A DNA stretch of 64,000 nucleotides from contig NC_052507.1 of NCBI RefSeq assembly GCF_014356525.2, positions 34,475,513 through 34,539,512 on the forward strand. Direction: 5' to 3'. The stretch comes from Nilaparvata lugens. Taxonomy: Eukaryota > Arthropoda > Insecta > Hemiptera > Delphacidae. A model generated the notes under the pieces. The model searched no databases, was not told the DNA's origin, and worked only from the letters and a program-made list of their open reading frames with translations. The translations under genes and the position numbers were made by a program. Positions 13,299 through 26,074 of this stretch are shown one piece after another (the first letter of the stretch is position 1; the number at the start of each line of letters is the position of its first letter).

Positions 13299-14923
13299 AA
13301 TTCTCTTATTGAAACCCTTAGTTAGTGATATTTCTTGAAACATATCCCAGTGTTTCCATTATAATTCAAATATCACTAAATTAGTGATATTCCAGACAAC
13401 ATATCTCAGTGTTTTCATTATGGATATATATCACAACATCTCAACAACAACAGTATCTGAACTTTTTCTTAGTCGTTATTCATTTCCCATTCTTGTACTA
13501 CTCTATACTCTATAACTGCACAAGTATATGCTTTGAGAAATGATTGAGTTAGTACACACTACTATCTTATTATGCGGGCTCATTTTATCTATTTATTCTA
13601 TATTCAATCTCTCTCCCACTCCTGTATGTATTATATCTTCAAAAACTCCCAAAAGCTAGAGTTTGGCGAGAGCTTTTTTATTCAAGCCATGGATGCAACA
13701 ACTTTCGTTAATTGCACTTTTATTTCTAGTGGAATTCAGCCAATTCATGAAAATTGTTCAAACAAATCTGAAGAAACCCAATGATGAAAACAAAAAGTGA
13801 CCTATGCATGTCCAAATTAGCGTTCTTGCTGTTTTCGAATCCAGCTTAATAAAATACACCAAAATGGCTGTTCTCTGGAACAAGGCTCACATACAAATGA
13901 GTTCGAGTCAGCAGAAAACATCAACTTACCTGGAACTCGCTCGTGGAAGTAGATGTATGGGCTAAGGAGACTGGGAAAAAATCATGTTGAAATGCCTGAA
14001 TAGTCGTCAAGAATGGATCAGACTACAAGCGGTCTGTTTGATGAGACGTGAAGGTGTCAGAATTATATCGCATTCCGATGTTCGATCGAAAAACATCGAT
14101 TTGATGCGTTCGTTTTTGGAGTTTGTTAGTGATAAAATGGATGTTCAAGAATGTCAAAGCTTAGGTTTCTTGTGAATGAGAGTGCAATATTAAACGGATC
14201 GTTTAGATTCGAGTCTACTTTCCTAGATTTTATGATTTTCAAATTCCAAATGAATTCCCAAATTGTAACAAAAATCCTGTTGACGTCGCATTTTATACTA
14301 CGATTCTCATTCCAGCATGAGGAAAGATAAGTTTTTCTCGAAAAAAAGTTTCTAGCATTTGTTTTTAAGCAAATAGTCTGAGGCTAGTTAAGTGTTAGTC
14401 ATTTTGGTTAGTGGGAAGTCACAACTTTCTAGACCCACAGGTACTCTACAATGCCAATTGGATGTACGGATTATTATCCTATCTTTTAGCATGTGAAACT
14501 CCGTTTATGCACTTTCAAAATCCTTTCTTCCATTAATTTCTTTTAATCTTCCTTTCTTCCATTTATTCGATTTTATTATTGAGAAGATTCTCATGAGCTT
14601 GATTCTTCTTACCTCCTGGGAAGAAATTGGTTTCGCTGCGCCCACTCTGAGGCGGAGATGGCATCCCCCATTTTCTGTTCATAGTTGTAGGACAGTGGGT
14701 GCATATTTTTCCCCCTCAACCATATTCCAAGATTGTTGAATGGACTTGGGGGCGGGGTAGATGTGTTTTCCAATAGTCAATTAAGTTTCAAGCACAAAGT
14801 GACTTTGCTTTTGAGACTAAATCAAAACAATTGAAAATAAGAATGCACACAATTTTTACACTTATACTTTGTGATAGCCCCTTAATTATCCCTCTATTGT
14901 CATAGTTTATCATTGGCATTTAT
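13299..14923. other. Non-coding sequence, no gene seen
   Basis: ORFs reach 70 codons at most and show no recognisable domain. A short tandem theme (TTAGTGATATT with an ATATCCCAGTGTTT-type half) repeats at about 13320-13425. Nothing else stands out. Confidence 0.5.
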
Positions 14924-15051
<128 letters not shown>

Positions 15052-15960
15052 ATCTTCTTCATCTTCTCATTCATGCTTGTTATCATCTCTCCATCACCAT
15101 TTCATGTCTTTTCTCAACTTTTCTTTCACTTATCTCTACTTTTCAATATCATTTTTTTCAAGTTGTTTTTTATCAAATTGTTTTTTTTTCAATTAGGTTT
15201 TTTAAGTACTTCTTCTGAGGTTAGTTTAGTGAATTTTGTTTTGAATACGAATTGTACTTGTCTTATTGTGATGTTAAGGGAGCATATCTGGGTTTTTACC
15301 TGTTGCTCCCATTGTGAAATAATAAATAAATGTTGGGACAGTATTATTGCACCATATATTCCAAGGTACTCATAATACCTGGTATTTTAGTTACATTGAT
15401 ATATTCAATTGTGATACGGTGAAATATTATGACCTTCTCCTAGGGATATTTATCTTTATTTTCCATTTATCATTTCTAAAAGAGAGCACTGACCGCGTGA
15501 GAGAAAAAGTAAGGATACTCCTTGTACTATTTCTCTCCCAAATTTAGATAACAAGTTCCGAAATAAGGTTATGATTTCCCTTTTGTAGGGTTACATGAAA
15601 GGTCGTAGTTCGAAGTTCGAACCTTATTATTCTGGTAACCGAATTCCATTGAGCGGCAAGTATGCGCTTGAAACGCTAAACTCGCTGCTTAAGCTCATTC
15701 ATATCAAAGGTCGCGTTGGTCCCCGCCCGCCTTGTACAACACCATGTTCTCACAAGTTGTCGCCGAGATTCCGACGCAACTTTTTTGTCGCCTGCTCCAA
15801 TTTGGCCAGAAGAAGCGACATATTTTGATGTGTCTCGTATTGTTTGTGGCGAGACAAAGGAGCACGACACTTGGAGGTTGGTGCAGCTCGCGCCACGCCA
15901 CGCCACACCACTAGTCCACGCCATAAATAATGGCCAACAATGCTCGCTTGCTCACGCCAA
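15052..15960. other. Non-coding sequence with a GC-richer head
   Basis: An AT-rich part is followed at about 15590-15960 by a CpG-containing segment with repeated GTCGC and GCGACA words. It runs directly into the pyrimidine-rich island that starts near 15961. No recognisable protein was found. Confidence 0.4.
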
Positions 15961-16760
15961 GTCACATCCACACTCTCTTTCTTCTTTCTCACCACCACTT
16001 CTTATCCTTATTTTTGTTCTTGTCTTCTTATTTTTTCCTCAGCATTTTCTAGTTCTATTTGTTTTACTCCTTCTTTCTCATCATTTTTGTTCGTTTTCTT
16101 CTTTCTCTGTCTTTCTTTTCCTGCTCTTTCTCTTCCTCCTCAACTTTCCCTCCTCCATCACCTCTTCCTTATTCTCCTTTTCTGCTTCCTCATCACTTAA
16201 TTTTCTTCTTCTTCTTCTTCTCATTTTTCCTTCCTTTCCATTTCATGTTCTGTTCTTCTTTTTAAACATTTTTCTCTTATTTTACTCCATATTTTAACTC
16301 TACTTCTTCCTGCACTTCTACTTCTCCCTTCATTCATGCCTTTTTTTCTTCCTCTTCTTCCTAAGCTTTTTCATATTTCCTTTTTTCCCTTAAAATCATC
16401 AATCACTCTTTATTGTCATTTTCTACCTCAAATTGACTTTTTGGATAATACTATTTTCTGTCCTCTATTCATTACCACGCCACTGACTCCCCTTTACTCC
16501 TCTCTTCAATCTGTCTTTTCTCTTATTATATGTCCTCCTTCATAATGACCTCTCTGTATCGCTCTTCTCTCCCTCTGTTTGTCACTTCCTCATTCTTCTT
16601 TTTCTTTTATGGTCTACTTCAACCCATTCGTTCTCTCCGTTTCTCATACCATGTTCCTCACATCTCACTTCATTTTTATTCTCTCTGTCCGTTCCTCCAT
16701 CAACCCCATCTCCTCACCTCCCATCTATTAAGTCACTGTTTGGGCCATATCTCATCCACC
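15961..16760 (+). repeat. Pyrimidine-rich island 1
   Basis: About 800 bp in which C and T dominate the plus strand (TTCTT, CTCC, TTCC words) without a strict repeat unit. The Leu/Phe/Ser-rich ORFs in it (up to 193 codons, starting in the preceding head) are composition artefacts. Confidence 0.8.
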
Positions 16761-18811
16761 TTGGTTCCACAGCATAGGAAAAACATTAATAATTCTTCTC
16801 GCATTATGGTCTCGTTTCATCCAGTTCTTGTGACTTGGTGCTCCTTTGTCATAACATACAGCTTGCTATATTCATATAATACACGTCAAGAATTCTCGAC
16901 AACGATCTCAACTCTTTGAAGAAGTATTATTTCAAACAAAGCACGTTTGTCAGACAATGCTCAAATCTGTCGGATATTGCCGGTGATGCTGTATTTCATG
17001 CGGAAAGCTGAAAATTGAAGGAGATTCCTTTAAAAAAGAGAAGATAGAATGTTATTCTCGAATCATGGATTAATATATTCGAATAAATATGCAAAGGGTA
17101 ATCACTGATGAAACCAATCGAAGCATAATTATTTCCGTGAAATTTATGATAATTTGGAGTTTGGCATGATCACATGGGAGGAATGCTAGTTCTAATGATT
17201 GTAAACTATCCTTTATCTCAATCATGGAATTTGGTATGGTTCATTTCTTCATTGGCTTGAATACTTTTTACTTTACTTTTAATTTTTCAAGTGTTTAAGA
17301 TGTGAATAGATGCTACTATAAATGTTTTTTAATAACACAAGTTCCATATTCTAGATCATTTTTAGATTTACAATTACTCATCTATTTCTCTTTTGTATGA
17401 TTTATTAGTACCTTTAAATGTGAATACCTTCGAACGGTTTTTGATATCGATATAAGGTTCTATCATTCATTTCCTCTTCAAATTTTGTATCGAAATCATG
17501 TATCACATGACCACCTTCCTTGAAAAAATGAGGTTTGATTCAAAAAATGTCGGGAGTTCAAAGCTTTCAAAAATTTAAAAGCTTCAGAAAAGCCCTTTTT
17601 CAAATCCTTTTAGAAAAAATATTAAGCTATTGCCATACATATGTCTCACTCTGTATAATACAATATTATATTAGGTTAGAGTAAGAAGGTTACATTCAGT
17701 ATGTTTGTATGTATTTCATGTGAAATTAGCTTCACATTCAATAATATCTATGAAATGAACTATTCAATCACGTGGGCTCCATTATTTGTGCTCCGAGGTT
17801 GCAAATTGCCATGATTTATGGTAACGATCACAGGTACTGTGGTGTATTGTCACAAAAGGATGGAATCAATTATGAAGGATGGAATGTGGGTAATATCATG
17901 CATTCTATAGTAATAGTCAACTAAAGAGTAAAGAAAAACGTTGTTTAACGGGAGGGCAGGAGGTTTGTTTGATGGAGAAGAGAATGTTTCAAAATATGCA
18001 ATGGAGAAGAGGTGGGAGTAGAATACTCACCATAGCTTAGAAAGCTACTGATATGGGTTTCAAATTCTCCAGATTGACGAGCGAAAGCCCATGAAAATAA
18101 GTAGCAAATTGCGATATGCGGTGGTCAGACTAGCTATCTTTCTATTTCCAAACATCCTCTACTTCCTGCACCCTCCTCCGGTCCAGCATCCTTTCTTCCA
18201 TCTCCCTACCCTTCCTACACTCTTCAAAGTCCAGCATACAGGTTTCACATCTCTGGAACGAGCTCACAAAGCCCCCTCCCCTCTCCACAACCACACATCA
18301 TATCCTTTCAGACCAGAAGCTAGCCAGAAATGCTCTTTCACAAAATTCCATCACAGCTCATCGTGCATCAAAAATCATATTACCAGATTTTGTACGGAAT
18401 GCCAATGTCAGCATTCTAAGCATTATGAATATGAGCCTGGAATTATTGCAAAGAAGCAGATGATTGGATTGGCATGATGGCAATGATGAGCTTTGATTTG
18501 TTGAGCAAAATATCCTATCAAGAAATTACCAGATTTCGCTATGTAACCTGAAATTATCGATATACTTTCCTAGATATCGGATTTCCGTTTTCAAGAGATA
18601 GAAATAACCGATGGAAATAAGATGGAAATAACCGAGTATTTTTTTTCGAAAAAGCTGTAAATCCGTGAATGAAAAATTTTCTACTTATTAAGTAATACAC
18701 AGTATAGTTCCACATTCTACATATTACTCGAATGTATTTGAATGTATCTACATATTTTATTTGGCGATATTTTGAGCCAAAAGTCTCTCAAACCCTGGGT
18801 TTCTATCTTTT
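16761..18811. other. AT-rich non-coding sequence, no gene seen
   Basis: A single 128-codon ORF at 18091-18477 is His/Ser/Pro-rich, lies partly in a CT-rich patch and resembles nothing I know. No repeats beyond local AT runs were noticed. Confidence 0.5.
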
Positions 18812-21800
18812 GTGTTTATTTATCTGAAGTGATCAATATATCTGTTGAATAAGACAACTGAAATATTCAAGTATCCAATTAATTTTACTCAATGAATAAA
18901 AATACGTTAGACAGATGAAGAGAATGCGTTGCAAAGTAATTACTTGTTACAATATGAAATAATAGTAGTTTGCTAATATTTCATTTACACATGCACAAAA
19001 TCAAAACAATGATTAGGGGAGAATCAATCCAAAACTCTTTCTCCCACGAATTTAGATAGTTGAAGAGCAGATCTGAATAAGGTTATGGTACCACTTCTTA
19101 TAATATTTCTAGGAGAATGAAAATAAGACTATATTTCGAGGAATCCCATATTCAGTTTTCTTGTCAGAAGTGGCTAGCTTGATTCCAAACATGTGACAGT
19201 ATTGGTTTTCCGTGAACAAACAGGAGTTATTGTAGTTACTCGTCAATCAACAACCCTTACTCGAGAAAAGGCCGCAGCGTCATCAACTAACAATTTTCTA
19301 TGTTGTTCCCCCATGGCATCCGGGCCGCATGTTTGATGCGTTTTTTATGAAGGAACACTGCGTAGCGTAGAGAAGATGGCGACCCCCTCTTCCTTCGTAT
19401 TAGGGTGTAAGGAGCCCCTGTCCTTCTGAGGGGAGTCCTAGAAGAACCAGACTAGTGACAGACGGTCGGTGAGGGATGAGGGGAGCTTGGGGGTTTGTCC
19501 CACTCTCATTTGAAATTCGAATCCTGCGTGTTTCCCTTATCGGGGACAACTTTGTCGGGACAACTAGACGTCTGCATCCCGCCTGCAAATTGGTTCCTAC
19601 TTAGCATTGTTATCCAACTCCACTTCTCTGTCACTCGTTGTTGATCGACCAGCAAACCTCCTTCTCTAACTTATTTACACTCTTATAATCTTCTTTTTTG
19701 TCCTCTCTAATTCATTATTCTACTCCCACTTCTTTTTTCATCACCTTAACCAGTTTTTTTACTTCATTATTCTCTCAGTAATTGCTCTTTCCACAGTCTA
19801 TGTCAATCACCATTTCTCAATTTACCTCCATCACTATTCATCATCTCACTCTTATGCCCCCTTCAAGGTCATAATAATATTTTGATTTTTGTCTCACAGC
19901 TCCATTTTTTCTGAATTATCTCCTTCTACTTTTACATCACCCTGTAGGCTATTCATTCCTATTGATTCCTTTACGAAGATTTTTCTAAAGTTATCTTTTA
20001 ATAGTTCTCCATTTCTTATTATTTTTCACTCCAACTCCCATCCCTCAATTTATATACCTCATTTTCTTTTTTCCATTTCCCGTTCCTTCTTATTCCTCTT
20101 CTTGTGTCCTTCGAAATCACTCCTTCTCACCATTTTCTTTCTCTTTGCCCGCTTTACCTCCTCATTTCTTTTATTTCAACTCCTTATTGTACTGAATTCT
20201 CTCTCTCTTCTCTTCCATCAAGTTCTCACCCGAATATAATTATTCTTTATACTTTACGCCTCTACTGCTCTTACTTCACTTTCCTATCTTCCTCCTCTTC
20301 AAAATGTTCATGCTTTTTACTCTTCTTTTTCTTTCTTTCCATACACCTTCATCTTGTACCTCATTTCTTATCTCCTATCTCTTCCTTTCATATATTCTCC
20401 TCTTCTTAACCTCATTCCTTCTCTGCATCTCCTGCTTCCTCCTTATCTCCCGCCTTCATCTCCATAATCTCTTCATTGAGCGTTCCCCTCATCACTCGCC
20501 ACCTCCGCTGCAAATCTAATCACGAGGTTCGTTTCTCCGGTTGCTACGTGTGTATCCTCGAGGGTATTTCAAGCAGAAAGATGCTCACCCTCGCTCCAAT
20601 GCTCACAGAAACAGAGAGTAAGTTTGTGATTAGCACGCCTCAACAGAAGATATTTTATCCCCTGATCCGTGAGCATTCTATCTGGATCAAGAACTTCTGC
20701 TTGTTGATTTGGGAATCAAATTTTTTCGTATCAGATTATGTATATTTCGTTTTCGAACAACTGTTTTGCCATTGTAAGAATATGATAAGTGTAATAGCGT
20801 AGCGAAAAGATGGAGAGATCTCCATTTTGTGTATGGTGATAGCATAGACAGACAAAGTAAATCCATTGCCCATGAAACTAAACATTCAATTTGGTCGTCT
20901 GATTAGTGCTATCCATGGTTCTATACCAGTTTCTATAGAATCATACAATTAGAGCACAAGTAAGCCCAGCAGTCAGCTCCAATTTTGATGCTCTTACTGA
21001 CTATCACTGAAGTCTTTGACCACAAAACTCAACAACAATCAGACTTGTCTTGAATTGAGACACGATGCGACGTGACTTTTAAATGATTCAATTATTATAT
21101 ATGATCATATTATAATGTTCACATGTGCTAGCTTCGTCTCAATATGCAAATTATAATACGATCATACAAACTCGTCCATCAGACTCGGGTCGCGTCCCTT
21201 CTCAATATGCGGCTAGTCTCTTGTACTTTTCTTCTCTCTCGAGAGAGGAATTGTGGAAGTATCGGTCAACAAGGGTAGACTTCTCTGTCGATTTTAAGGT
21301 AATCATCGTTACGTAAGATAGTGAAGAACAATGTATATATGGAATTTATTGAACCTAATCAAAGGTATCCTATTGATTAGGATTGATTTGACTCGTGGAA
21401 TTGATTAGGATTGATTTGAGTTAACAAGTGTGCTTATAATAAAGACGCTGGTCTGGCTGCAACTTTGTATTCTTGTAAGGGTCCTATATAGTGATTGAAC
21501 ATGTAGATTGATGGAAATATATCGGTTCAAAGCTAGAACACTGGATCATTCAAGACACTTACAAAAAATACTCACACCTATTGATCAGTAAATGCTTGAA
21601 TCCTCAATCAATCACTACACAAGTTGTGAGAATAAATAAGATTTCATATTGCAACAGTGTTAATCCCCATACAAGTAATAATTACTTTTCTTTATGAATT
21701 GTTCCTCCTCAAATGTGATCCTTTGTCAAATAATAGGTATAAGGTTTTTTTTGAGTAGCTCAGGTGTTGTTAGGTGATAGCATTTGTTGGACAACGTATG

Positions 21801-22535
21801 GGACTGACAATGTGGCGTGTGCTGATAGTAGTTTTAGTTGAGCAGTGAGTGAATGTGGAAGGGTTGACAAGTACAGATGTCGAGGTGCCCAACAAGCAGC
21901 GGTGCATTCCTCACTCCACTGCCTCCACTCACATAACATCGGAATCAGCCGCTCATCAATCTACCCTTTCACATTTACAATTCATCAGTCTACCAGTCAT
22001 TCTTTCTCCTTGAATGTTTCTTCTCACTCCATCACCATTCACACGTATTCTTCATCTTCCTCTAAGGCATTCTACTCTTCCGCTTCACTCATTCTTACTT
22101 TGTTTTTTCTTAGTTTTTTCGTTTTCATCTCATGGACTTCGATTCTCCACCTTCTATTGTTTGCTCCCTCTCTGTAATGATATCACTCTTTTTTTCTCTT
22201 AATCCTTCTTCCAATTCTCTTTACTGTCCTCAAACTTTCTCCCTACTCGCTATTCCACTTTTCTTGTGCTTTCTCTCTCCTTTTAATGATCCTAAATTCT
22301 CAGTCCTTGTAATCTGTTTTCTCTTCCACCTTTATAGTTGAAAGTTCTATAATTTTTATAGAACATTATAGTTTTTGTTCCCTCTTGTCCTCCTGCTTTC
22401 TATATCTTCATTCTTCTTTTCCAATTCATAGTTCATTGTCATCTCCTAGTATCTCTAATATATATATTCCCCCCATTTCCCATCGTCCCCCATTCCCTCT
22501 TCAGGGTTGAGTGGCAGAGAGCACCAGGAGTCCTA
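18812..22535 (+). repeat. Tandem duplication, copy A (3.7 kb)
   Basis: The unit begins GTGTTTATTTATCTG and ends CAGGAGTCCTA, and the next unit starts immediately at 22536. Identity to copy B is about 99 percent by eye. It contains a CpG-bearing head (19260-19610) and two pyrimidine-rich islands (about 19615-20510 and 21875-22500). It holds 598 bp (about 21267-21864) missing from copy B. It lacks about 420 bp of copy B after the TA microsatellite. No coding gene is visible. Confidence 0.95.
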
Positions 22536-25500
22536 GTGTTTATTTATCTGAAGTGATCAATATATCTGTTGAATAAGACAACTGAAATATTCAAGTATCC
22601 AATTAATTTTACTCAATGAATAAAAATACGTTAGACAGATGAAGAGAATGCGTTGCAAAGTAATTACTTGTTACAATATGAAATAATAGTAGTTTGCTAA
22701 TATTTCATTTACACATGCACAAAATCAAAACAATGATTAGGGGAGAATCAATCCAAAACTCTTTCTCCCACGAATTTAGATAGTTGAAGAGCAGATCTGA
22801 ATAAGGTTATGGTACCACTTCTTATAATATTTCTAGGAGAATGAAAATAAGACTATATTTCGAGGAATCCCATATTCAGTTTTCTTGTCAGAAGTGGCTA
22901 GCTTGATTCCAAACATGTGACAGTATTGGTTTTCCGTGAACAAACAGGAGTTATTGTAGTTACTCGTCAATCAACAACCCTTACTCGGGAAAAGGCCGCA
23001 GCGTCATCAACTAACAATTTTCTATGTTGTTCCCCCATGGCATCCGGGCCGCATGTTTGATGCGTTTTTTATGAAGGAACACTGCGTAGCGTAGAGAAGA
23101 TGGCGACCCCCTCTTCCTTCGTATTAGGGTGTAAGGAGCCCCTGTCCTTCTGAGGGGAGTCCTAGAAGAACCAGACTAGTGACAGACGGTCGGTGAGGGA
23201 TGAGGGGAGCTTGGGGGTTTGTCCCACTCTCATTTGAAATTCGGATCCTGCGTGTTTCCCTTATCGGGGACAACTTTGTCGGGACAACTAGACGTCTGCA
23301 TCCCGCCTGCAAATTGGTTCCTACTTAGCATTGTTATCCAACTCCACTTCTCTGTCACTCGTTGTTGATCGACCAGCAAACCTCCTTCTCTAACTTATTT
23401 ACACTCTTATAATCTTCTTTTTTGTCCTCTCTAATACATTATTCTACTCCCACTTCTTTTTTCATCACCTTAATCAGTTTTTTTACTTCATTATTCTCTC
23501 AGTAATTGCTCTTTCCACAGTCTATGTCAATCACCATTTCTCAATTTACCTCCATCACTATTCATCATCTCACTCTTATGCCCCCTTCAAGGTCATAATA
23601 ATATTTTGATTTTTGTCTCACAGCTCCATTTTTCTGAATTATCTCCTTCTACTTTTACATCACCCTGTAGGCTATTCATTCCTATTGATTCCTTTACGAA
23701 GATCTTTCTAAAGTTATCCTTTAATAGTTCTCCATTTCTTATTATTTTTCACTCCAACTCCCATCCCTCATTTTATATACCTCATTTTCTTTTTTCCATT
23801 TCCCGTTCCTTCTTATTCCTCTTCTTGTGTCCTTCGAAATCACTCCTTCTCACCATTTTCTTTCTCTTTGCCCGCTTTACCTCCTCATTTCTTTTATTTC
23901 AACTCCTTATTGTACTGAATTCTCTCTCTCTTCTCTTCCGTCAAGTTCTCACCCGAATATAATTATTCTTTATACTTTACGCCTCTACTGCTCTTACTTC
24001 ACTTTCCTATCTTCCTCATCTTCAAAATGTTCATGCTTTTTACTCTTCTTTTTCTTTCTTTCCATACACCTTCATCTTGTACCTCATTTCTTATCTCCTA
24101 TCTCTTCCTTCCATATATTCTCCTCTTCTTAACCTCATTCCTTCTCTGCATCTCCTGCTTCCTCCTTATCTCCCGCCTTCATCTCCATAATCTCTTCATT
24201 GAGCGTTCCCCTCATCACTCGCCACCTCCGCTGCAAATCTAATCACGAGGTTCGTTTCTCCGGTTGCTACGTGTGTATCCTCGAGGGTATTTCAAGCAGA
24301 AAGATGCTCACCCTCGCTCCAATGCTCACAGAAACAGAGAGTAAGTTTGTGATTAGCACGCCTCAACAGAAGATATTTTATCCCCTGATCCGTGAGCATT
24401 CTATCTGGATCAAGAACTTCTGCTTGTTGATTTGGGAATCAAATTTTTTCGTATCAGATTATGTATATTTCGTTTTCGAACAACTGTTTTGCCATTGTAA
24501 GAATATGATAAGTGTAATAGCGTAGCGAAAAGATGGAGAGATCTCCATTTTGTGTATGGTGATAGCATAGACAGACAAAGTAAATCCATTGACCATGAAA
24601 CTAAACATTCAATTTGGTCGTCTGATTAGTGCTATCCATGGTTCTATACCAGTTTCTATAGAATCATACAATTAGAGCACAAGTAAGCCCAGCAGTCAGC
24701 TCCAATTTTGATGCTCTTACTGACTATCACTGAAGTCTTTGACCACAAAACTCAACAACAATCAGACTTGTCTTGAATTGAGACACGATGCGACGTGACT
24801 TTTAAATGATTCAATTATTATATATGATCGTATTATAATGTTCACATGTGCCAGCTTCGTCTCAATATGCAAATTATAATACGATCATACAAACTCGTCC
24901 ATCAGACTCGGGTCGCGTCCCTTCTCAATATGCGGCTAGTCTCTTGTACTTTTCTTCTCTCTCGAGAGAGGAATTGTGGAAGTATCGGTTGACAAGTACA
25001 GATGTCGAGGTGCCCAACAAGCAGCGGTGCATTCCTCACTCCACTGCCTCCACTCACATAACATCGGAATCAGCCGCTCATCAATCTACCCTTTCACATT
25101 TACAATTCATCAGTCTACCAGTCATTCTTTCTCCTTGAATGTTTCTTCTCACTCCATCACCATTCACACGTATTCTTCATCTTCCTCTAAGGCATTCTAC
25201 TCTTCCGCTTCACTCATTCTTACTTTGTTTTTTCTTAGTTTTTTCGTTTTCATCTCATGGACTTCGATTCTCCACCTTCTATTGTTTGCTCCCTCTCTGT
25301 AATGATATCACTCTTTTTTTCTCTTAATCCTTCTTCCAATTCTCTTTACTGTCCTCAAACTTTCTCCCTACTCGCTATTCCACTTTTCTTGTGCTTTCTC
25401 TCTCCTTTTAATGATCCTAAATTCTCAGTCCTTGTAATCTGTTTTCTCTTCCACCTTTATAGTTGAAAGTTCTATAATTTTTATAGAACATTATAGTTTT

Positions 25501-25579
25501 TGTTCCCTCTTGTCCTCCTGCTTTTCTATATCTTCATTCTTCTTTTCCAATTCATAGTTCATTGTCATCTCCTAGTATC

Positions 25580-25583
<4 letters not shown>

Positions 25584-25667
<84 letters not shown>
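25584..25667 (+). repeat. (AT)n microsatellite
   Basis: An uninterrupted run of about 42 AT units. The equivalent position in copy A of the tandem duplication has only a few units, followed by a deletion. Confidence 0.97.
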
Positions 25668-25670
<3 letters not shown>

Positions 25671-25844
25671 TCATTCATCATCTCCAATTTGCCTTTTTCT
25701 CCTTACTACTCAATCTAAAATCTTTGTTCTCATCTTTTCTAATCCTGCTTCATCCATCCTATAATTTTTCACCCCCTATTATTATTCAACTTCATCAGGG
25801 AGATTCCAATTTCACAATGTGTCTGATTAACTAGTAAAACTATT

Positions 25845-25936
25845 AAACTATTCGCTCTTCTTTGAAGTTATTCTTAATCTTTGTTTCCTTAAACTATTCG
25901 CTCTTCTTTGAAGTTATTCTTAATCTTTGTTTCCTT
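25845..25936 (+). repeat. 46-bp tandem duplication
   Basis: Two adjacent identical copies of a 46-bp unit beginning AAACTATTCGCTCTTC and ending TTGTTTCCTT, starting at 25845 and 25891. It lies inside the pyrimidine-rich part of copy B. Confidence 0.9.
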
Positions 25937-26074
25937 CTCTCACATCGTATAAATTCATCATGCTCTTTTCTTAGAACTCCTTTCACATTGATCCAGTTCC
26001 TCCTTTCAGTACTGATGGTTTTCGTCCCCCATTCCCTCTTCAGGGTTGAGTGGCAGAGAGCACCAGGAGTCCTA

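Larger units (their letters stand above)
22536..26074 (+). repeat. Tandem duplication, copy B
   Basis: This copy is offset 3723-3724 bp from copy A until 24989. It then lacks the 598-bp segment at a junction with 3-bp GGT microhomology, and continues at an offset of 3125 bp to the end. It keeps a long (TA)n tract and about 350 bp of flanking pyrimidine-rich sequence that copy A has lost. Copy B ends at 26074, where unique sequence (ACTCCGCCC) follows. Confidence 0.95.

Noticed and set aside
15716..16297. 193-codon ORF with Leu/Phe/Ser-rich tail
   Set aside because: Lies over a pyrimidine-rich island; every frame is open and the protein is pure composition.
19400..19588. 62-codon minus-strand ORF, duplicated at 23124-23312
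   Set aside because: No domain, and it is duplicated with the surrounding DNA; identity is not evidence of selection.
19889..20802. Several 70-116 codon ORFs repeated at 23606-24525
   Set aside because: They are conserved only because the whole non-coding block is tandemly duplicated; their sequence is CT-driven.
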